DNA of 64,000 bases from an uncultured Lachnospiraceae bacterium (lineage in GTDB: Bacteria > Bacillota > Clostridia > Lachnospirales > Lachnospiraceae), in assembly GCA_902780385.1 (NCBI GenBank), contig CACZFF010000040.1:24515-88514 (forward strand), written 5' to 3'. Position numbers and translations under genes: made by a program. This document shows, in pieces, positions 7,683-15,851 of the stretch. Position 1 is the first letter of the stretch; each line of letters starts with the position of its first letter. The notes under the pieces were generated by a model that saw only the letters and a list, made by a program, of their open reading frames with translations, made no database searches and was not told the DNA's origin.

Positions 7683-10163
7683 CATATTCTCCTTTCTCTG
7701 CGCTTCCAGCGCTTTTTGCTGTTCCAGTTCCTTCTGACGGCTGTACTCACCCAGAAGCTTCCCGTCCGCGTCGAGCGGGAGCGGATTCTTTCTGCGGTTT
7801 TTCCAGTTGTCTGTATCCTTTGCGGCGCTGTGCACCTGCATGAGGTTGAGCCTGAGCGCGTTGGTGACCACGCAGAAGCTCGAGAGGCTCATGGCGAGCG
7901 CGCCGAACATGGGATCCATGGTAATGCCGAGCGGGACCAGAAGGCCCGCGGCAACGGGGATGAGGATGGAGTTGTAGATCAGTGCCCAGAAGAGGCCCCA
8001 CAAAATAGTCTTGTAAGTCTGGCGGCTCAGGCGAACGGCAGCGCTGACGTCTGTCAGGCGGCTCTTCATGAGCACGACATCTGCGGCATCGATGGCGACG
8101 TCCGTGCCGGCGCCGATGGCGATGCCTATGTCGGCCCGGGTCAGGGCGGGAGCATCGTTGATGCCGTCGCCGACCATGGCAGTTTTCCCCTTCTCCTGCA
8201 GCAGGCGGATGACTTCCTCCTTGCCCGCAGGCAGGACGCCGGCCACGACCTCATTGACGCCCGCCTGGCGGCCGATGGCCTCGGCAGTGCGGCGGTTGTC
8301 GCCGGTCAGCATGACCACGTGGATGCCCATTCCCCTAAGCTCCGCGATGGCCTGCGCGCTGTCCTCCTTCATGGTATCCGCGACGGCGATCGTACCCAGA
8401 TACTGCCCGTCGCAGGCAAAGAACAGAGGTGTTTTTCCTTCTTCGGCAAGCTTTTCCGCTGTCTCACGGATGGTGTCCCCGGCCTGCCGGGCGCCGGAGA
8501 GCTGACCGGTGATAAAGGACAGATTTCCGCCTGCCATTTTGCGGCCGTCGACCCCTGCTGTCAGTCCGTTCCCGGGAAGAGCCCGGAAATCCGTGATCTC
8601 CGCTTCCTTCTGTGCGGCGCTCCCGGTCTTTCCGGTCTGCGTATCCTTCTCCGCTCTCTGCCCGGCATAATCAATGATGGCCCTGGCCAGGGGATGCTCG
8701 CTGCGGGACTCAAGCGCTGCAGCCAAGCTCAGGAGCTCCGCCTCTGTCACACCCTCTGCGGGAAGTATGTCTGTGACCACGGGTTGGCCTTTGGTGATCG
8801 TGCCTGTCTTGTCGAGTGCCACGATCTGCACGTTGCCGGTTTCCTGCAGGGCCTCGGCCGTCTTATAGAGAATACCGTTTTTGGCGCCCATTCCATTGCC
8901 CACCATGATGGCAACGGGCGTCGCAAGCCCCAGGGCACAGGGGCAGCTGACCACCAAAACTGAAATACCGCGTGCCAGGGCAAAGCCGACAGGCCTGTGC
9001 AGAATCACGAGCCAGACAAAGGTCACGAGCAGGGCGATGGCGATGACCGCCGGCACGAAGACGCCGGAGATCGTGTCCGCCAGCTTTGCGATCGGTGCCT
9101 TGGTGGCCGCCGCGTCGCTGACCATCTGAATGATCTGGGCCAGGGTGCTGTCCTCGCCCACTCTGGTCGCCTCGCAGCGCAAAAAGCCCGACTGGTTCAG
9201 GGTCGCGGAGGACACCTCATCCCCCGGATTTTTATCCACGGGAATACTTTCGCCCGTCAGTGCCGCCTCATTGACCGCACTCGTCCCCTCCAGGACGATA
9301 CCGTCCACGGGTATATTTTCGCCCGGGCGGACTACAAAGATGTCGCCCTTTCTGACATCATCGATTCCGATTTCCTGCTCCTGCCCGTCCCGCACGACTG
9401 TCGCCGTCTTCGGTGCCAGCTTCATCAGACTTTTGAGGGCATCGGTCGTCCTGCCCTTGGATCTTGCCTCAAGCATCTTTCCGACGGTGATCAGGGTCAG
9501 GATCATTGCCGCGGACTCAAAGTAGAATTCCATCATGTACTGTGAGACCGCCGCTGTATTTCCGTCGGCCTGGGCCCTCGTCATGGCAAAAAGCATGGCC
9601 GTACTGTAGACAAAGGCGGCGCCCGATCCAAGCGCGATCAGCGTGTCCATATTGGGAGCCCCGTGAAAAAGGCTCTTAAAACCGCTGATAAAAAACTTCT
9701 GGTTGATCACCATGACGATGCCCGCCAGCAGCAGCTGCAGCAGTCCCATGGCGATATGATTTCCCTGGAAAAAGGCCGGCAGCGGAAACCCGAACATCAT
9801 GTGCCCCATGGAAAAATACATGAGAACGAGCAGAAAGCCCAGAGATGTCAGAAGCCTTCTTTTCAAAACCGGTGTCTCCCGGTCCTTCAGCGCATCCTCC
9901 TCCGCGGCCAGCTTTGCGGAAAGACTCCCTGCCGTCCGTCCCGAAGCTCCGGCTGCGTCTCCCGTGCCCTTGGGCGCGGCGCCGTATCCTGCATTTTCCA
10001 CGGCCTGCATGACGGCCTCAGCCGAAACATCTCCCTCCACCGCCAGAGTATTGGTGAGAAGGCTGACATTGCAGCTTGTCACGCCGTCCAGTTTGGAGAC
10101 CGCTTTTTCCACGCGCGCCTGGCAGGCCGCGCAGCTCATTCCTGTGACTGTATACTGATCCAT
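7473..10163 (-). CDS. copA: Copper-translocating P1B-type ATPase with a C-terminal CopZ domain
   Basis: An 896-residue Cu(I) exporter of the cytoplasmic membrane. Order of domains: an N-terminal metal-binding HMA domain (GMSCAAC, cysteines 11 and 14), helices and an actuator domain with the TGES motif, the CPC transmembrane site (SCPCALGLATP), the phosphorylation loop DKTGTITKGQ, and the hinge GDGINDAPAL. After the last helices a charged linker leads to a second HMA domain (GMMCPHC, cysteines 839 and 842) of 69 residues. That last part has the size and sequence of free CopZ chaperones and carries its own start signal (see next entry). ATPases with HMA domains at both ends are uncommon. It is third in the operon after a TrkA_C membrane protein and csoR, under a promoter with two CsoR-type operators. 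Confidence 0.95.
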   Translation of the reverse strand: MDQYTVTGMSCAACQARVEKAVSKLDGVTSCNVSLLTNTLAVEGDVSAEAVMQAVENAGYGAAPKGTGDAAGASGRTAGSLSAKLAAEEDALKDRETPVLKRRLLTSLGFLLVLMYFSMGHMMFGFPLPAFFQGNHIAMGLLQLLLAGIVMVINQKFFISGFKSLFHGAPNMDTLIALGSGAAFVYSTAMLFAMTRAQADGNTAAVSQYMMEFYFESAAMILTLITVGKMLEARSKGRTTDALKSLMKLAPKTATVVRDGQEQEIGIDDVRKGDIFVVRPGENIPVDGIVLEGTSAVNEAALTGESIPVDKNPGDEVSSATLNQSGFLRCEATRVGEDSTLAQIIQMVSDAAATKAPIAKLADTISGVFVPAVIAIALLVTFVWLVILHRPVGFALARGISVLVVSCPCALGLATPVAIMVGNGMGAKNGILYKTAEALQETGNVQIVALDKTGTITKGQPVVTDILPAEGVTEAELLSLAAALESRSEHPLARAIIDYAGQRAEKDTQTGKTGSAAQKEAEITDFRALPGNGLTAGVDGRKMAGGNLSFITGQLSGARQAGDTIRETAEKLAEEGKTPLFFACDGQYLGTIAVADTMKEDSAQAIAELRGMGIHVVMLTGDNRRTAEAIGRQAGVNEVVAGVLPAGKEEVIRLLQEKGKTAMVGDGINDAPALTRADIGIAIGAGTDVAIDAADVVLMKSRLTDVSAAVRLSRQTYKTILWGLFWALIYNSILIPVAAGLLVPLGITMDPMFGALAMSLSSFCVVTNALRLNLMQVHSAAKDTDNWKNRRKNPLPLDADGKLLGEYSRQKELEQQKALEAQRKENMMTKTMEIKGMMCPHCEATVKKALEAVAGVSGAEVSHEKGTAVVSMDAEVADDVLKKAVEDKDYEVLGIA

Positions 10164-10227
10164 CCTGTTACCTCTTGAATCAAGTTATCTTCCTGAATCC
10201 GGTTATCTTTTGAAAAGCGCCTTGTCC

Positions 10228-10635
10228 TCAGCGCATCATCTTCTGCAGCGTTTTCACCAGCTCATCCACCTTCTCCTCATGTCCTTCCCGGACATCCTCG
10301 GTCACACAGGTGCGTATATGGCTGGAGAGAATGACCTTGCAGAAACTGGACAGGGCGCTGCTGGCGGCAGATGCCTGGTTGAGGATATCAATACAGTAGG
10401 CATCCCGCTCGACCATTCCCTTGATCCCCCTGATCTGTCCCTCGATCCGGCTGAGCCGGTTGATCAGATCCTTATATTCCTTCTCGGATCGCTGCTTTCT
10501 GCGCTCCCCGCAGCAGCACGAGTCCGCGGCGGCAGCTTCCGGACGATCCTCCATCCCCTCTTCCCCAGCAGACAGTTCTCTCTCTGCTTCCTGCTCCGTG
10601 ATGCTGTTCAGTATCTCCTGTTTCTGATCTCTCAT
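10228..10635 (-). CDS. csoR: CsoR-type copper-sensing transcriptional repressor
   Basis: A 135-residue all-helical DUF156 regulator. The Cu(I) ligands of CsoR are present: Cys81 (AYCIDIL), His106 (SSHIRTC) and Cys110, the C-H-C pattern that separates copper sensors from RcnR and FrmR. The conserved helix RLSRIEGQIRGIKGM precedes them. The protein has an unusual N-terminal extension of about 50 residues that is acidic and ends in three consecutive cysteines (40-42), which could add a metal or redox site. Copper binding should release it from the operators at 11393-11442 and switch on its own operon. The start at 10635 follows GAAAGGG. Spacing to the upstream membrane gene is 14 nt and to copA 64 nt. 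Confidence 0.93.
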   Translation of the reverse strand: MRDQKQEILNSITEQEAERELSAGEEGMEDRPEAAAADSCCCGERRKQRSEKEYKDLINRLSRIEGQIRGIKGMVERDAYCIDILNQASAASSALSSFCKVILSSHIRTCVTEDVREGHEEKVDELVKTLQKMMR

Positions 10636-10649
10636 GAAACCCCTTTCTT

Positions 10650-11357
10650 TTAGAAAAAACGCTCCTCCGCCTGGAAAACCTGGCTGATCTCTTTATAAGT
10701 GCCGAAAACTGTCAGCCGGTCACCGGGCTTGAAGATCGTTTCCGCTTTTGCTCTTTCAATCCTGATTCCGTCCCTCTCGACCAGCAGGACCTGAATGCCG
10801 TGCTCCTGCTTAAGTCTGCTCTCCATCGGCGTCTTGCCGACGAGGGCTTCCGGGACCTCCTTGAGGATCACGTTTGCGATGGAGTCATGTCCGATATAAT
10901 CCATCAGAAGAACGGTGTTGACCTTGTCCTGCTTCATGATCTTTCCCGCGATCCGGCTGAAAACCCGGTCGATTCTTTTCCGTATGAAACGAGTCCGAAT
11001 CAGACGGATCACAAGAGCGGCGATCATAAGCGGTATGACAATACCGACAAAGAAGGTATCGACCTGCGCCTCTTTCAGTGAGAAGAAGACGTTTACCAGA
11101 GCGGAAACGATCGACACATTGAAGACGTAGCCGAACAGCATGGTCACCTGCGCCAGCTTGCGGCGCATTTTGGAGGACACAAAGCTCTCACTTTCCTTGG
11201 TCGTATACCCCGCTCCCGTCAGGATGGAAAGAACCTGGAACCTGGCCTTGTCATCCGGAAGTCCGGTAATGCGGAACATGACAGTAAACATCTCCAATAT
11301 GATCCAGTAGATCAGGACGATCGCAGAAAATAATATGCTGGCAAGAAACAGATTCAT
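10650..11357 (-). CDS. Membrane protein with TrkA_C (RCK_C) domain, first gene of the copper operon
   Basis: A 235-residue protein with one hydrophobic helix at the N-terminus (residues 2-25), two more at about 68-92 and 97-118, and a cytoplasmic RCK_C/TrkA_C ligand-binding domain at about 150-232 (VLLVERDGIRIERAKAETIF, then GDRLTVFGTY). RCK_C domains bind small ligands such as nucleotides to gate ion transporters. The function of this membrane-anchored type is unknown to me. It is the promoter-proximal gene of the CsoR-controlled operon, which suggests a role in copper stress, perhaps in ion or redox balance. The ATG at 11357 has an AGGAGAATGC site just upstream. Confidence 0.72.
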   Translation of the reverse strand: MNLFLASILFSAIVLIYWIILEMFTVMFRITGLPDDKARFQVLSILTGAGYTTKESESFVSSKMRRKLAQVTMLFGYVFNVSIVSALVNVFFSLKEAQVDTFFVGIVIPLMIAALVIRLIRTRFIRKRIDRVFSRIAGKIMKQDKVNTVLLMDYIGHDSIANVILKEVPEALVGKTPMESRLKQEHGIQVLLVERDGIRIERAKAETIFKPGDRLTVFGTYKEISQVFQAEERFF

Positions 11358-11392
11358 AGCATTCTCCTAAAACAGATTGGGAGCCCTCGTAG

Positions 11393-11449
11393 ATACCCCC
11401 TACGGGTATTCGCAAAAGAGATTATATACCCATGCGGGGTATATTGCAA
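11393..11449 (-). promoter_or_regulatory. Copper operon promoter with two CsoR-type operators
   Basis: On the minus strand the -35 TTGCAA (11449-11444) and the -10 TATAAT (11426-11421) are 17 bp apart. One pseudopalindrome, ATACCCATGCGGGGTAT (11426-11442), fills the spacer; a second, ATACCCCCTACGGGTAT (11393-11409), lies just downstream at the likely start of transcription. Both match the TACCC-N-GGGTA form of known CsoR sites. CsoR bound here would block RNA polymerase directly. Confidence 0.85.
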
Positions 11450-11457
11450 CAGAAAAA

Positions 11458-11500
11458 AGCACCGGAAATACACTCTGTGCATTCCGGCGCCTTCTTTTTT
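11458..11500 (-). terminator. Rho-independent terminator, probably bidirectional
   Basis: GCACCGGAAATACA and TGTGCATTCCGGCGC form an imperfect stem flanked by A-runs and T-runs on both sides. It would end the methyltransferase transcript on the minus strand and insulate the copper promoter. Confidence 0.65.
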
Positions 11501-11510
11501 TGAGCACTCT

Positions 11511-11565
11511 GGAGGAGACAGGGAGGAGACAGGGGACGGTTCTGTGTCTCCTCCCTGTCTCCTCC
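11511..11565. repeat. Family A palindrome, long-stem version
   Basis: GGAGGAGACAGGGAGGAGAC and its complement flank the core GGGGACGGTTCTG. It sits 5 bp past the stop of the methyltransferase gene. The same GAGACA...TGTCTC stem with the same core recurs at 39711-39778. Confidence 0.8.
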
Positions 11566-11569
11566 GCCT

Positions 11570-12268
11570 TCACTCTTCGGCAGAGAGCTCGTAAATCAAA
11601 ACCCTCTCCCGGTCATCCTGTCCCCCGTACAGGTCTGTGCAGTCAATCTCGTCGTAAAACAGGATCTCGTCATACATGGACAGAAGCGCGACGTCCTCGT
11701 CCTTTGGATAGTAGAAAAACAGATAGATCTGCCGGGGATTCTCGTACCAGGAAGCGATGATCTCCTGCAGGACGGCCTGCAGGATCACCTCGGAAAAAGG
11801 ATTGAAAAAATAAAAGGAATCCTCGACTGTCACCCGATAGTCCTGGGCCCTCATCCTCCGGAATGTGACCGTCTTCCCTTCAGCCCTCTCAGGATCTTCC
11901 CGGCCTGCTGCCGCACTGCTCTTATGCGATAAAGCGCTTGCGTTTACCGGCCCGGTCCCTGCTGCCGTCATACCCGCCAGGTTGGCTTTCGCCTCTCCGA
12001 CCAGAACGGGGTTGTGATCGATCCCGATTGCCCGGCAGCCGGTTTTAGCGTGCAGGAAAAGTGTGCAGCGGCCTCTTCCGCAGCCGTAATCGATCAGAAC
12101 ACTGTCCGGTCCGATCAGGCCGCTCCCTGCAAGACGCTCCAGAACCGCATAAGGCGTCGGTTCATAGCGGAAATTAACCATATCCGGGGAATCCTCTCCC
12201 GCTCCCGCAGTAAGAATCCCCAATTTCGCATCCCATTCTCTGTCGGACCCTTCCTGAAGATCCCTCAT
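11570..12268 (-). CDS. Class I SAM-dependent methyltransferase
   Basis: A 232-residue cytoplasmic protein with the SAM-binding motif I LIDYGCGRGRC at residues 58-68, followed by the acidic loop AIGIDHNP that would hold the ribose. The C-terminal part (FYFFNPFSEVILQAVLQEI) matches the motif IV region in which an NPF sequence replaces the more common NPPY. The central stretch around residues 110-135 is a low-complexity insert. The substrate is unknown. ATG at 12268 follows GAGGGGGAAAC. It is followed by a palindrome and a terminator, so it is probably transcribed alone or with the MFS gene upstream, whose stop is 81 nt away. Confidence 0.8.
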   Translation of the reverse strand: MRDLQEGSDREWDAKLGILTAGAGEDSPDMVNFRYEPTPYAVLERLAGSGLIGPDSVLIDYGCGRGRCTLFLHAKTGCRAIGIDHNPVLVGEAKANLAGMTAAGTGPVNASALSHKSSAAAGREDPERAEGKTVTFRRMRAQDYRVTVEDSFYFFNPFSEVILQAVLQEIIASWYENPRQIYLFFYYPKDEDVALLSMYDEILFYDEIDCTDLYGGQDDRERVLIYELSAEE

Positions 12269-12349
12269 GTTTCCCCCTCTGTCAAAGTGCGCCTGTACAA
12301 AGCCGCCCGTGATTTCCCGTTTGTAAGCTGTCCGGCATGATTAAAAAGC

Positions 12350-13615
12350 TCAGGCTCCCGCCTTCCGGCCCTTTTCACCCTCTCCGGGTCTGCGGATCAT
12401 AAAGGAAATCAGTACAGAAAGCACGATCGCGCCGAGAAGCAGAAGCAGGGGATAAAGGAAAGAGTGTGTCTGGTCATAAATCCTGCCCGCCAGAACGGAA
12501 GCGAAAGATGTAAACAGAGCATTGGTCGGGATCAGGGCAAAGTTTGTGGCATACCAGGTCCTGCCGTAAAAGTCCGAGATCATAGGCGGGCTGATGGAAG
12601 CGTTGCCGCCGTAGGCAAATCCGCCGGCAGCAAATCCGATCACGACCAGGGCAAAGATGCCGGTTTTAATCGCAAGAAGCATCATGACCGCGGAAAAGCC
12701 AAAGAAAACCATGACCATAAGCATGGTGATCCGGTAGCCGAACCGGTCATAGACCGTACCGGTGCAGATCCGTCCGACAGCATTTAAAATGGAGATCATA
12801 CCGACTGCCGTCGCGATGGTATTGCCGGAAAGAGTCGTCCCGACCTCTGCCGCAATCCCGCTCGCCTGCGAAACAAGCATGAGTCCGGAAGCTGTCAGGA
12901 GTGCGATCCAGACATAGAAGAGCCAGAAAGAGCTCTTTTTGATCATTTCCGTCGTGGGAATGTCGCTTGCCGGCTCCCTGCCTGCCTTCTTTTTTGAGGA
13001 AGCCCCGGCACCCGGACCGCCCGCTGCCGCAGCAGCTTCCCCGGCTTTGGGTGTGCGCATGACGATGATCCCCAGCAGAAGCACCGCCAGTGCCAGAACT
13101 GCCAGCACACGCAGGCCAATTGCCCACAGTCGGCTCCCGTCTGCAGGCGCAAAGGCCGCGAAGAGCTTGCCGGCAATAAAACTGCTCATTCCGAATCCCG
13201 CAAGAAGCGTGCCTGAGGCGACGCCCTGCTTATCCGGAAACCAGGCGGACACCGTGCTGACGGTCGAATTATAGCAGAGGCCTGTGGCCAGGCCGCACAT
13301 GGCGCCGAAGCCTGTATACAGAAGTCCCGGCGTCTGCGCAAAGGAGGAAATCATCATACCCCCCGAAAACAGGACTGCTCCCAGAGCGAGGATGAACTTG
13401 GGTCCGGTTTTTTTCAAAAGAACTCCGCTGATCATACCGCCGGCCGCGTATCCCATCATAGTGATCGTAAAAGTCATGGACAGGGTCTGGGCGCTCCAGT
13501 CCGGGAAGGTCGCCGCGATCGACCTCGAAATGATAGTCCATGTATAGACCGAACCTGCCACCAGCATGATCAATACACCTGTGATCAGCCATATGCTTCT
13601 GTTTTTCTTTTCCAT
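12350..13615 (-). CDS. Major facilitator transporter, OFA (oxalate/formate antiporter-like) family
   Basis: A 421-residue, 12-helix inner-membrane carrier. The first half carries the MFS/OFA loop GMISGVLLKKTGPKF, and helix 1 is followed by SVYTWTIISRSIA as in OxlT relatives. A hydrophilic, alanine-rich central loop at about residues 200-225 joins the halves. OFA proteins exchange small carboxylates such as oxalate, formate or lactate. Here nothing nearby identifies the substrate. I use the ATG at 13615 with a GGAG site 9 nt upstream; the frame extends 43 codons further but that part is polar and unlike the family N-terminus. Confidence 0.85.
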   Translation of the reverse strand: MEKKNRSIWLITGVLIMLVAGSVYTWTIISRSIAATFPDWSAQTLSMTFTITMMGYAAGGMISGVLLKKTGPKFILALGAVLFSGGMMISSFAQTPGLLYTGFGAMCGLATGLCYNSTVSTVSAWFPDKQGVASGTLLAGFGMSSFIAGKLFAAFAPADGSRLWAIGLRVLAVLALAVLLLGIIVMRTPKAGEAAAAAGGPGAGASSKKKAGREPASDIPTTEMIKKSSFWLFYVWIALLTASGLMLVSQASGIAAEVGTTLSGNTIATAVGMISILNAVGRICTGTVYDRFGYRITMLMVMVFFGFSAVMMLLAIKTGIFALVVIGFAAGGFAYGGNASISPPMISDFYGRTWYATNFALIPTNALFTSFASVLAGRIYDQTHSFLYPLLLLLGAIVLSVLISFMIRRPGEGEKGRKAGA

Positions 13616-13755
13616 TGCTGCCTTTACTCCCCCGGGCATTTTGCTGTGAAAATCCGCACCAGAATACTGCGCTTCTCGTTCCAGTATGGTGGTTTTCGGG
13701 CTGTTGTGTCTCTTCAGCGAATCAGTGTAATCCAAAGCAATCAAAAAGACAAGCG

Positions 13756-13782
13756 TTACCGGTCACGAATCTATGATATAAT
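13756..13782 (+). promoter_or_regulatory. Possible deoD promoter
   Basis: A consensus -10 TATAAT (13777-13782) is preceded by a weak -35 (TTACCG, 13756-13761) with a 15-bp spacer. It lies 73 bp before the deoD start. Confidence 0.35.
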
Positions 13783-13854
13783 CTATATATTCCATGATGT
13801 AAAGATCCACATGTATAGATAGAACAGTTTTTGAATTCAGAACAGGAGGTAAAA

Positions 13855-14619
13855 ATGCCAACACCGCATAATACCGCGAAACCCGGAGAGATCGCCAAAA
13901 CCATCCTTCTTCCCGGAGACCCGCTCCGCGCCAGGACACTTGCTGAGACCTATCTGAAGGATCCGGTACAGTTCAACTCTGTCCGCAATATGTACGGCTA
14001 TACAGGCACCTATAACGGCAAGAGAATCTCGGTCATGGGCACCGGTATGGGCATGCCTTCCATCGGTATTTACACCTATGAACTGATCCATGAGTACGGG
14101 GTCAAAAATCTGATCCGCATCGGCTCCTGCGGGGCCATCAATCGGAAAGTCAGGATCGGCGACATCATTATCGCCCAGGGTGCCTGCACAGATTCCAACT
14201 ACGCCTATCAGTATGGTCTTCACGGGACCTACTCGGCGATTGCTTCCTTTGACCTGCTCCGCAAGGCGATCCTGTCTGTCGAGAAGCACGGCTTCCCCTA
14301 TGCCGTGGGCAACGTCTTCTCCACAGATATTTTCTACAAGGAAAAACCCCTCTGGAGAGACTGGGCGAAAATGGGCTGTCTCGGCGTCGAGATGGAAACC
14401 TATGCCCTCTACTGCAACGCCGTCCGCGCCGCCTATGCTTCGGAAGGCGCCGACTCAGATGCAAAGAGTCTGGTCAATCCGCACGCGGATGTCAAGGCAC
14501 TCGGCATCTTCACGGTCTCCGATTCCATGGTCACAGGCGAAACGACGACTCCCGAAGAACGCCAGAATAAATTCACCAACATGATGGAAGTTGCCCTGGA
14601 CGTCGCCTCAAAGCTCTGA
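13855..14619 (+). CDS. deoD: Purine-nucleoside phosphorylase, DeoD type
   Basis: A 254-residue cytoplasmic enzyme that splits purine (deoxy)nucleosides with phosphate into base and (deoxy)ribose 1-phosphate for salvage. The bacterial hexameric family signature is clear: PGDPLRA at the phosphate site, GTGMGMPSIGIYTYEL, the ribose-binding GVEMETYALY (catalytic Glu-Met-Glu), and the catalytic aspartate loop TVSDSMVTGE. Length compares with 239 for E. coli DeoD; an insert near residue 205 (YASEGADSDAKSLVNPHADV) accounts for the difference. The start at 13855 has a perfect AGGAGG 6 nt upstream; an earlier in-frame codon at 13831 has none. Likely monocistronic, with a terminator near 14815. Confidence 0.95.
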   Translation: MPTPHNTAKPGEIAKTILLPGDPLRARTLAETYLKDPVQFNSVRNMYGYTGTYNGKRISVMGTGMGMPSIGIYTYELIHEYGVKNLIRIGSCGAINRKVRIGDIIIAQGACTDSNYAYQYGLHGTYSAIASFDLLRKAILSVEKHGFPYAVGNVFSTDIFYKEKPLWRDWAKMGCLGVEMETYALYCNAVRAAYASEGADSDAKSLVNPHADVKALGIFTVSDSMVTGETTTPEERQNKFTNMMEVALDVASKL

Positions 14620-15048
14620 TCCCCCGCCGCTCGATTTCCGTCGCTCTCATATCATCTCGTATCAAAGGATAGTTCTCTGATCGTGGAAGATATGCTCTGA
14701 GAGAAAAGAACTTATCCGGTACCGGCCTTGCTTTCATCCCCGGTATCAAGGACAAAACGATCCGCCTTCTGTCTGCCGCTTCTTTTCAAGCGTCAGGCGG
14801 GAGGCCTTTTTTTGCGTCCGGAGCGCAATTTTGGGGGCTCCAATCCCCGTGTTTTGCATAGAGGCAGGCCGGCGCGGAGGATATATTTTATATACCTGCT
14901 TCTGAGTGTAAAAAGCGGTGCGGAGGCCGCAGGCGCGACGGGTCACGGGATCTATCCTTTTCCGGGCGCTGCAGGCTCCTATGTCGTGTCTCTTTACTGA
15001 GGAAGCTGTATGAAACCCGTTTTCAACTGTTTTTAACGGAGGATAAAC
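14620..15048. other. Intergenic region after deoD
   Basis: About 430 bp. Apart from the terminator near 14815 and a small GGGG-CCCC hairpin near 14835, I see no gene, RNA family or known element. Short open frames here lack start signals. Confidence 0.5.
14765..14816 (+). terminator. Probable terminator downstream of deoD
   Basis: CTGCCGCTT and AAGCGTCAG form a stem with flanking complementary GCCT/AGGC, ahead of a run of seven T residues (14808-14815). Confidence 0.55.
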
Positions 15049-15672
15049 ATGAAAAAGAAGAAGAAAAAGCTGCCCCTGATAATCCTGATCGTCGTGCTGC
15101 TGATCGTTTTCTCCATGATGAGAGGCAAGGGCTCCAAATCAGGCAGTGAACAGGAGACTGCTCCCGCTGTGACACAGACGACAGAGTCAGAGCCTGAAAA
15201 AAAGGCGGAAGAGGAAGCAGAAGTTCCGGATCAGGAAGAGGAAGAGGAAACAGAAGCACCGGAGGAGGAAAAGGAAGAGGAAGCGGAGGCTCTGAAAGAA
15301 GAGACTGCAGCCGATGAAAAGAGCAGAGAAGCCGAGGAAGCAAAGGCGGATGCGGAAGAGGCAGATTCAGAAGATGATGCAGGGGACGACGCTCCCGTCA
15401 ACGGTATCCGTCCTTCCTTCAAGGCGGCAATGGACGAGTACGAAGCTTTCTTTGATTCCTATGTTGAATTCATGGAAAAGTACACGGACGCGGATCCTGC
15501 AGACTCTCTCTCCATGATGACGGATTACGCCAAATACATGCAGGATTACACGGAAGCCATGGAAGCTCTCGAAAAGATCAAAGACGACGAAGACCTCTCC
15601 AATGAAGAACTGGTCTACTACACCGAAGTCATGGGACGGATCAACACTAAGCTGGCCAAGACCTTGCAGTAA
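15049..15672 (+). CDS. Membrane-anchored acidic protein with C-terminal helical domain (DUF6591-like)
   Basis: A 207-residue protein starting with a lysine cluster and one hydrophobic helix (residues 6-22), so it is an uncleaved signal anchor with the bulk outside the membrane. Residues 30-115 are a disordered stretch made mostly of Glu, Ala, Lys and Asp. The C-terminal 88 residues form a helical domain beginning GIRPSFKAAMDEYEAFFDSY, which resembles the small DUF6591 family of clostridial exported proteins; that assignment is from memory of the motif. Function unknown. The ATG follows GGAGGATAAAC, a strong site. The gene stands alone, with a hairpin and a family C repeat after its stop. Confidence 0.7.
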   Translation: MKKKKKKLPLIILIVVLLIVFSMMRGKGSKSGSEQETAPAVTQTTESEPEKKAEEEAEVPDQEEEEETEAPEEEKEEEAEALKEETAADEKSREAEEAKADAEEADSEDDAGDDAPVNGIRPSFKAAMDEYEAFFDSYVEFMEKYTDADPADSLSMMTDYAKYMQDYTEAMEALEKIKDDEDLSNEELVYYTEVMGRINTKLAKTLQ

Positions 15673-15700
15673 TGATTGCACCGGGCTTCAACGCCCGCTA

Positions 15701-15808
15701 TATATTCCAGACTCGCTTGTGAGTCCTGCGCGATGAAGCGAGTTTCCCTTTTTGCGCACGTATCCCACGACTGAAGTCACGGGTATTGCGCGATGAAGAA
15801 TAAAGCCA
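15701..15808. repeat. Family C dispersed repeat, partial copy
   Basis: Positions 15722-15808 are the reverse complement, almost base for base, of 57063-57137 and 61118-61193 (core GCAATACCCGTGACTTCAGT on the other strand). The preceding 20 bases contain a degenerate copy of the family's CAAGACTCGC hairpin. Confidence 0.8.
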
Positions 15809-15840
15809 TCCGGCCGGAAAACCCCGGCGGATGGCTTTTC
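15802..15840 (-). terminator. Bidirectional terminator between the acidic protein and the STAND gene
   Basis: AAAGCCATCCG and CGGATGGCTTTT form the stem around a GC-rich loop. It lies 12 bp beyond the STAND gene stop and also faces the convergent gene. Confidence 0.65.
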
Positions 15841-15851
15841 TGTGTCCTTCA

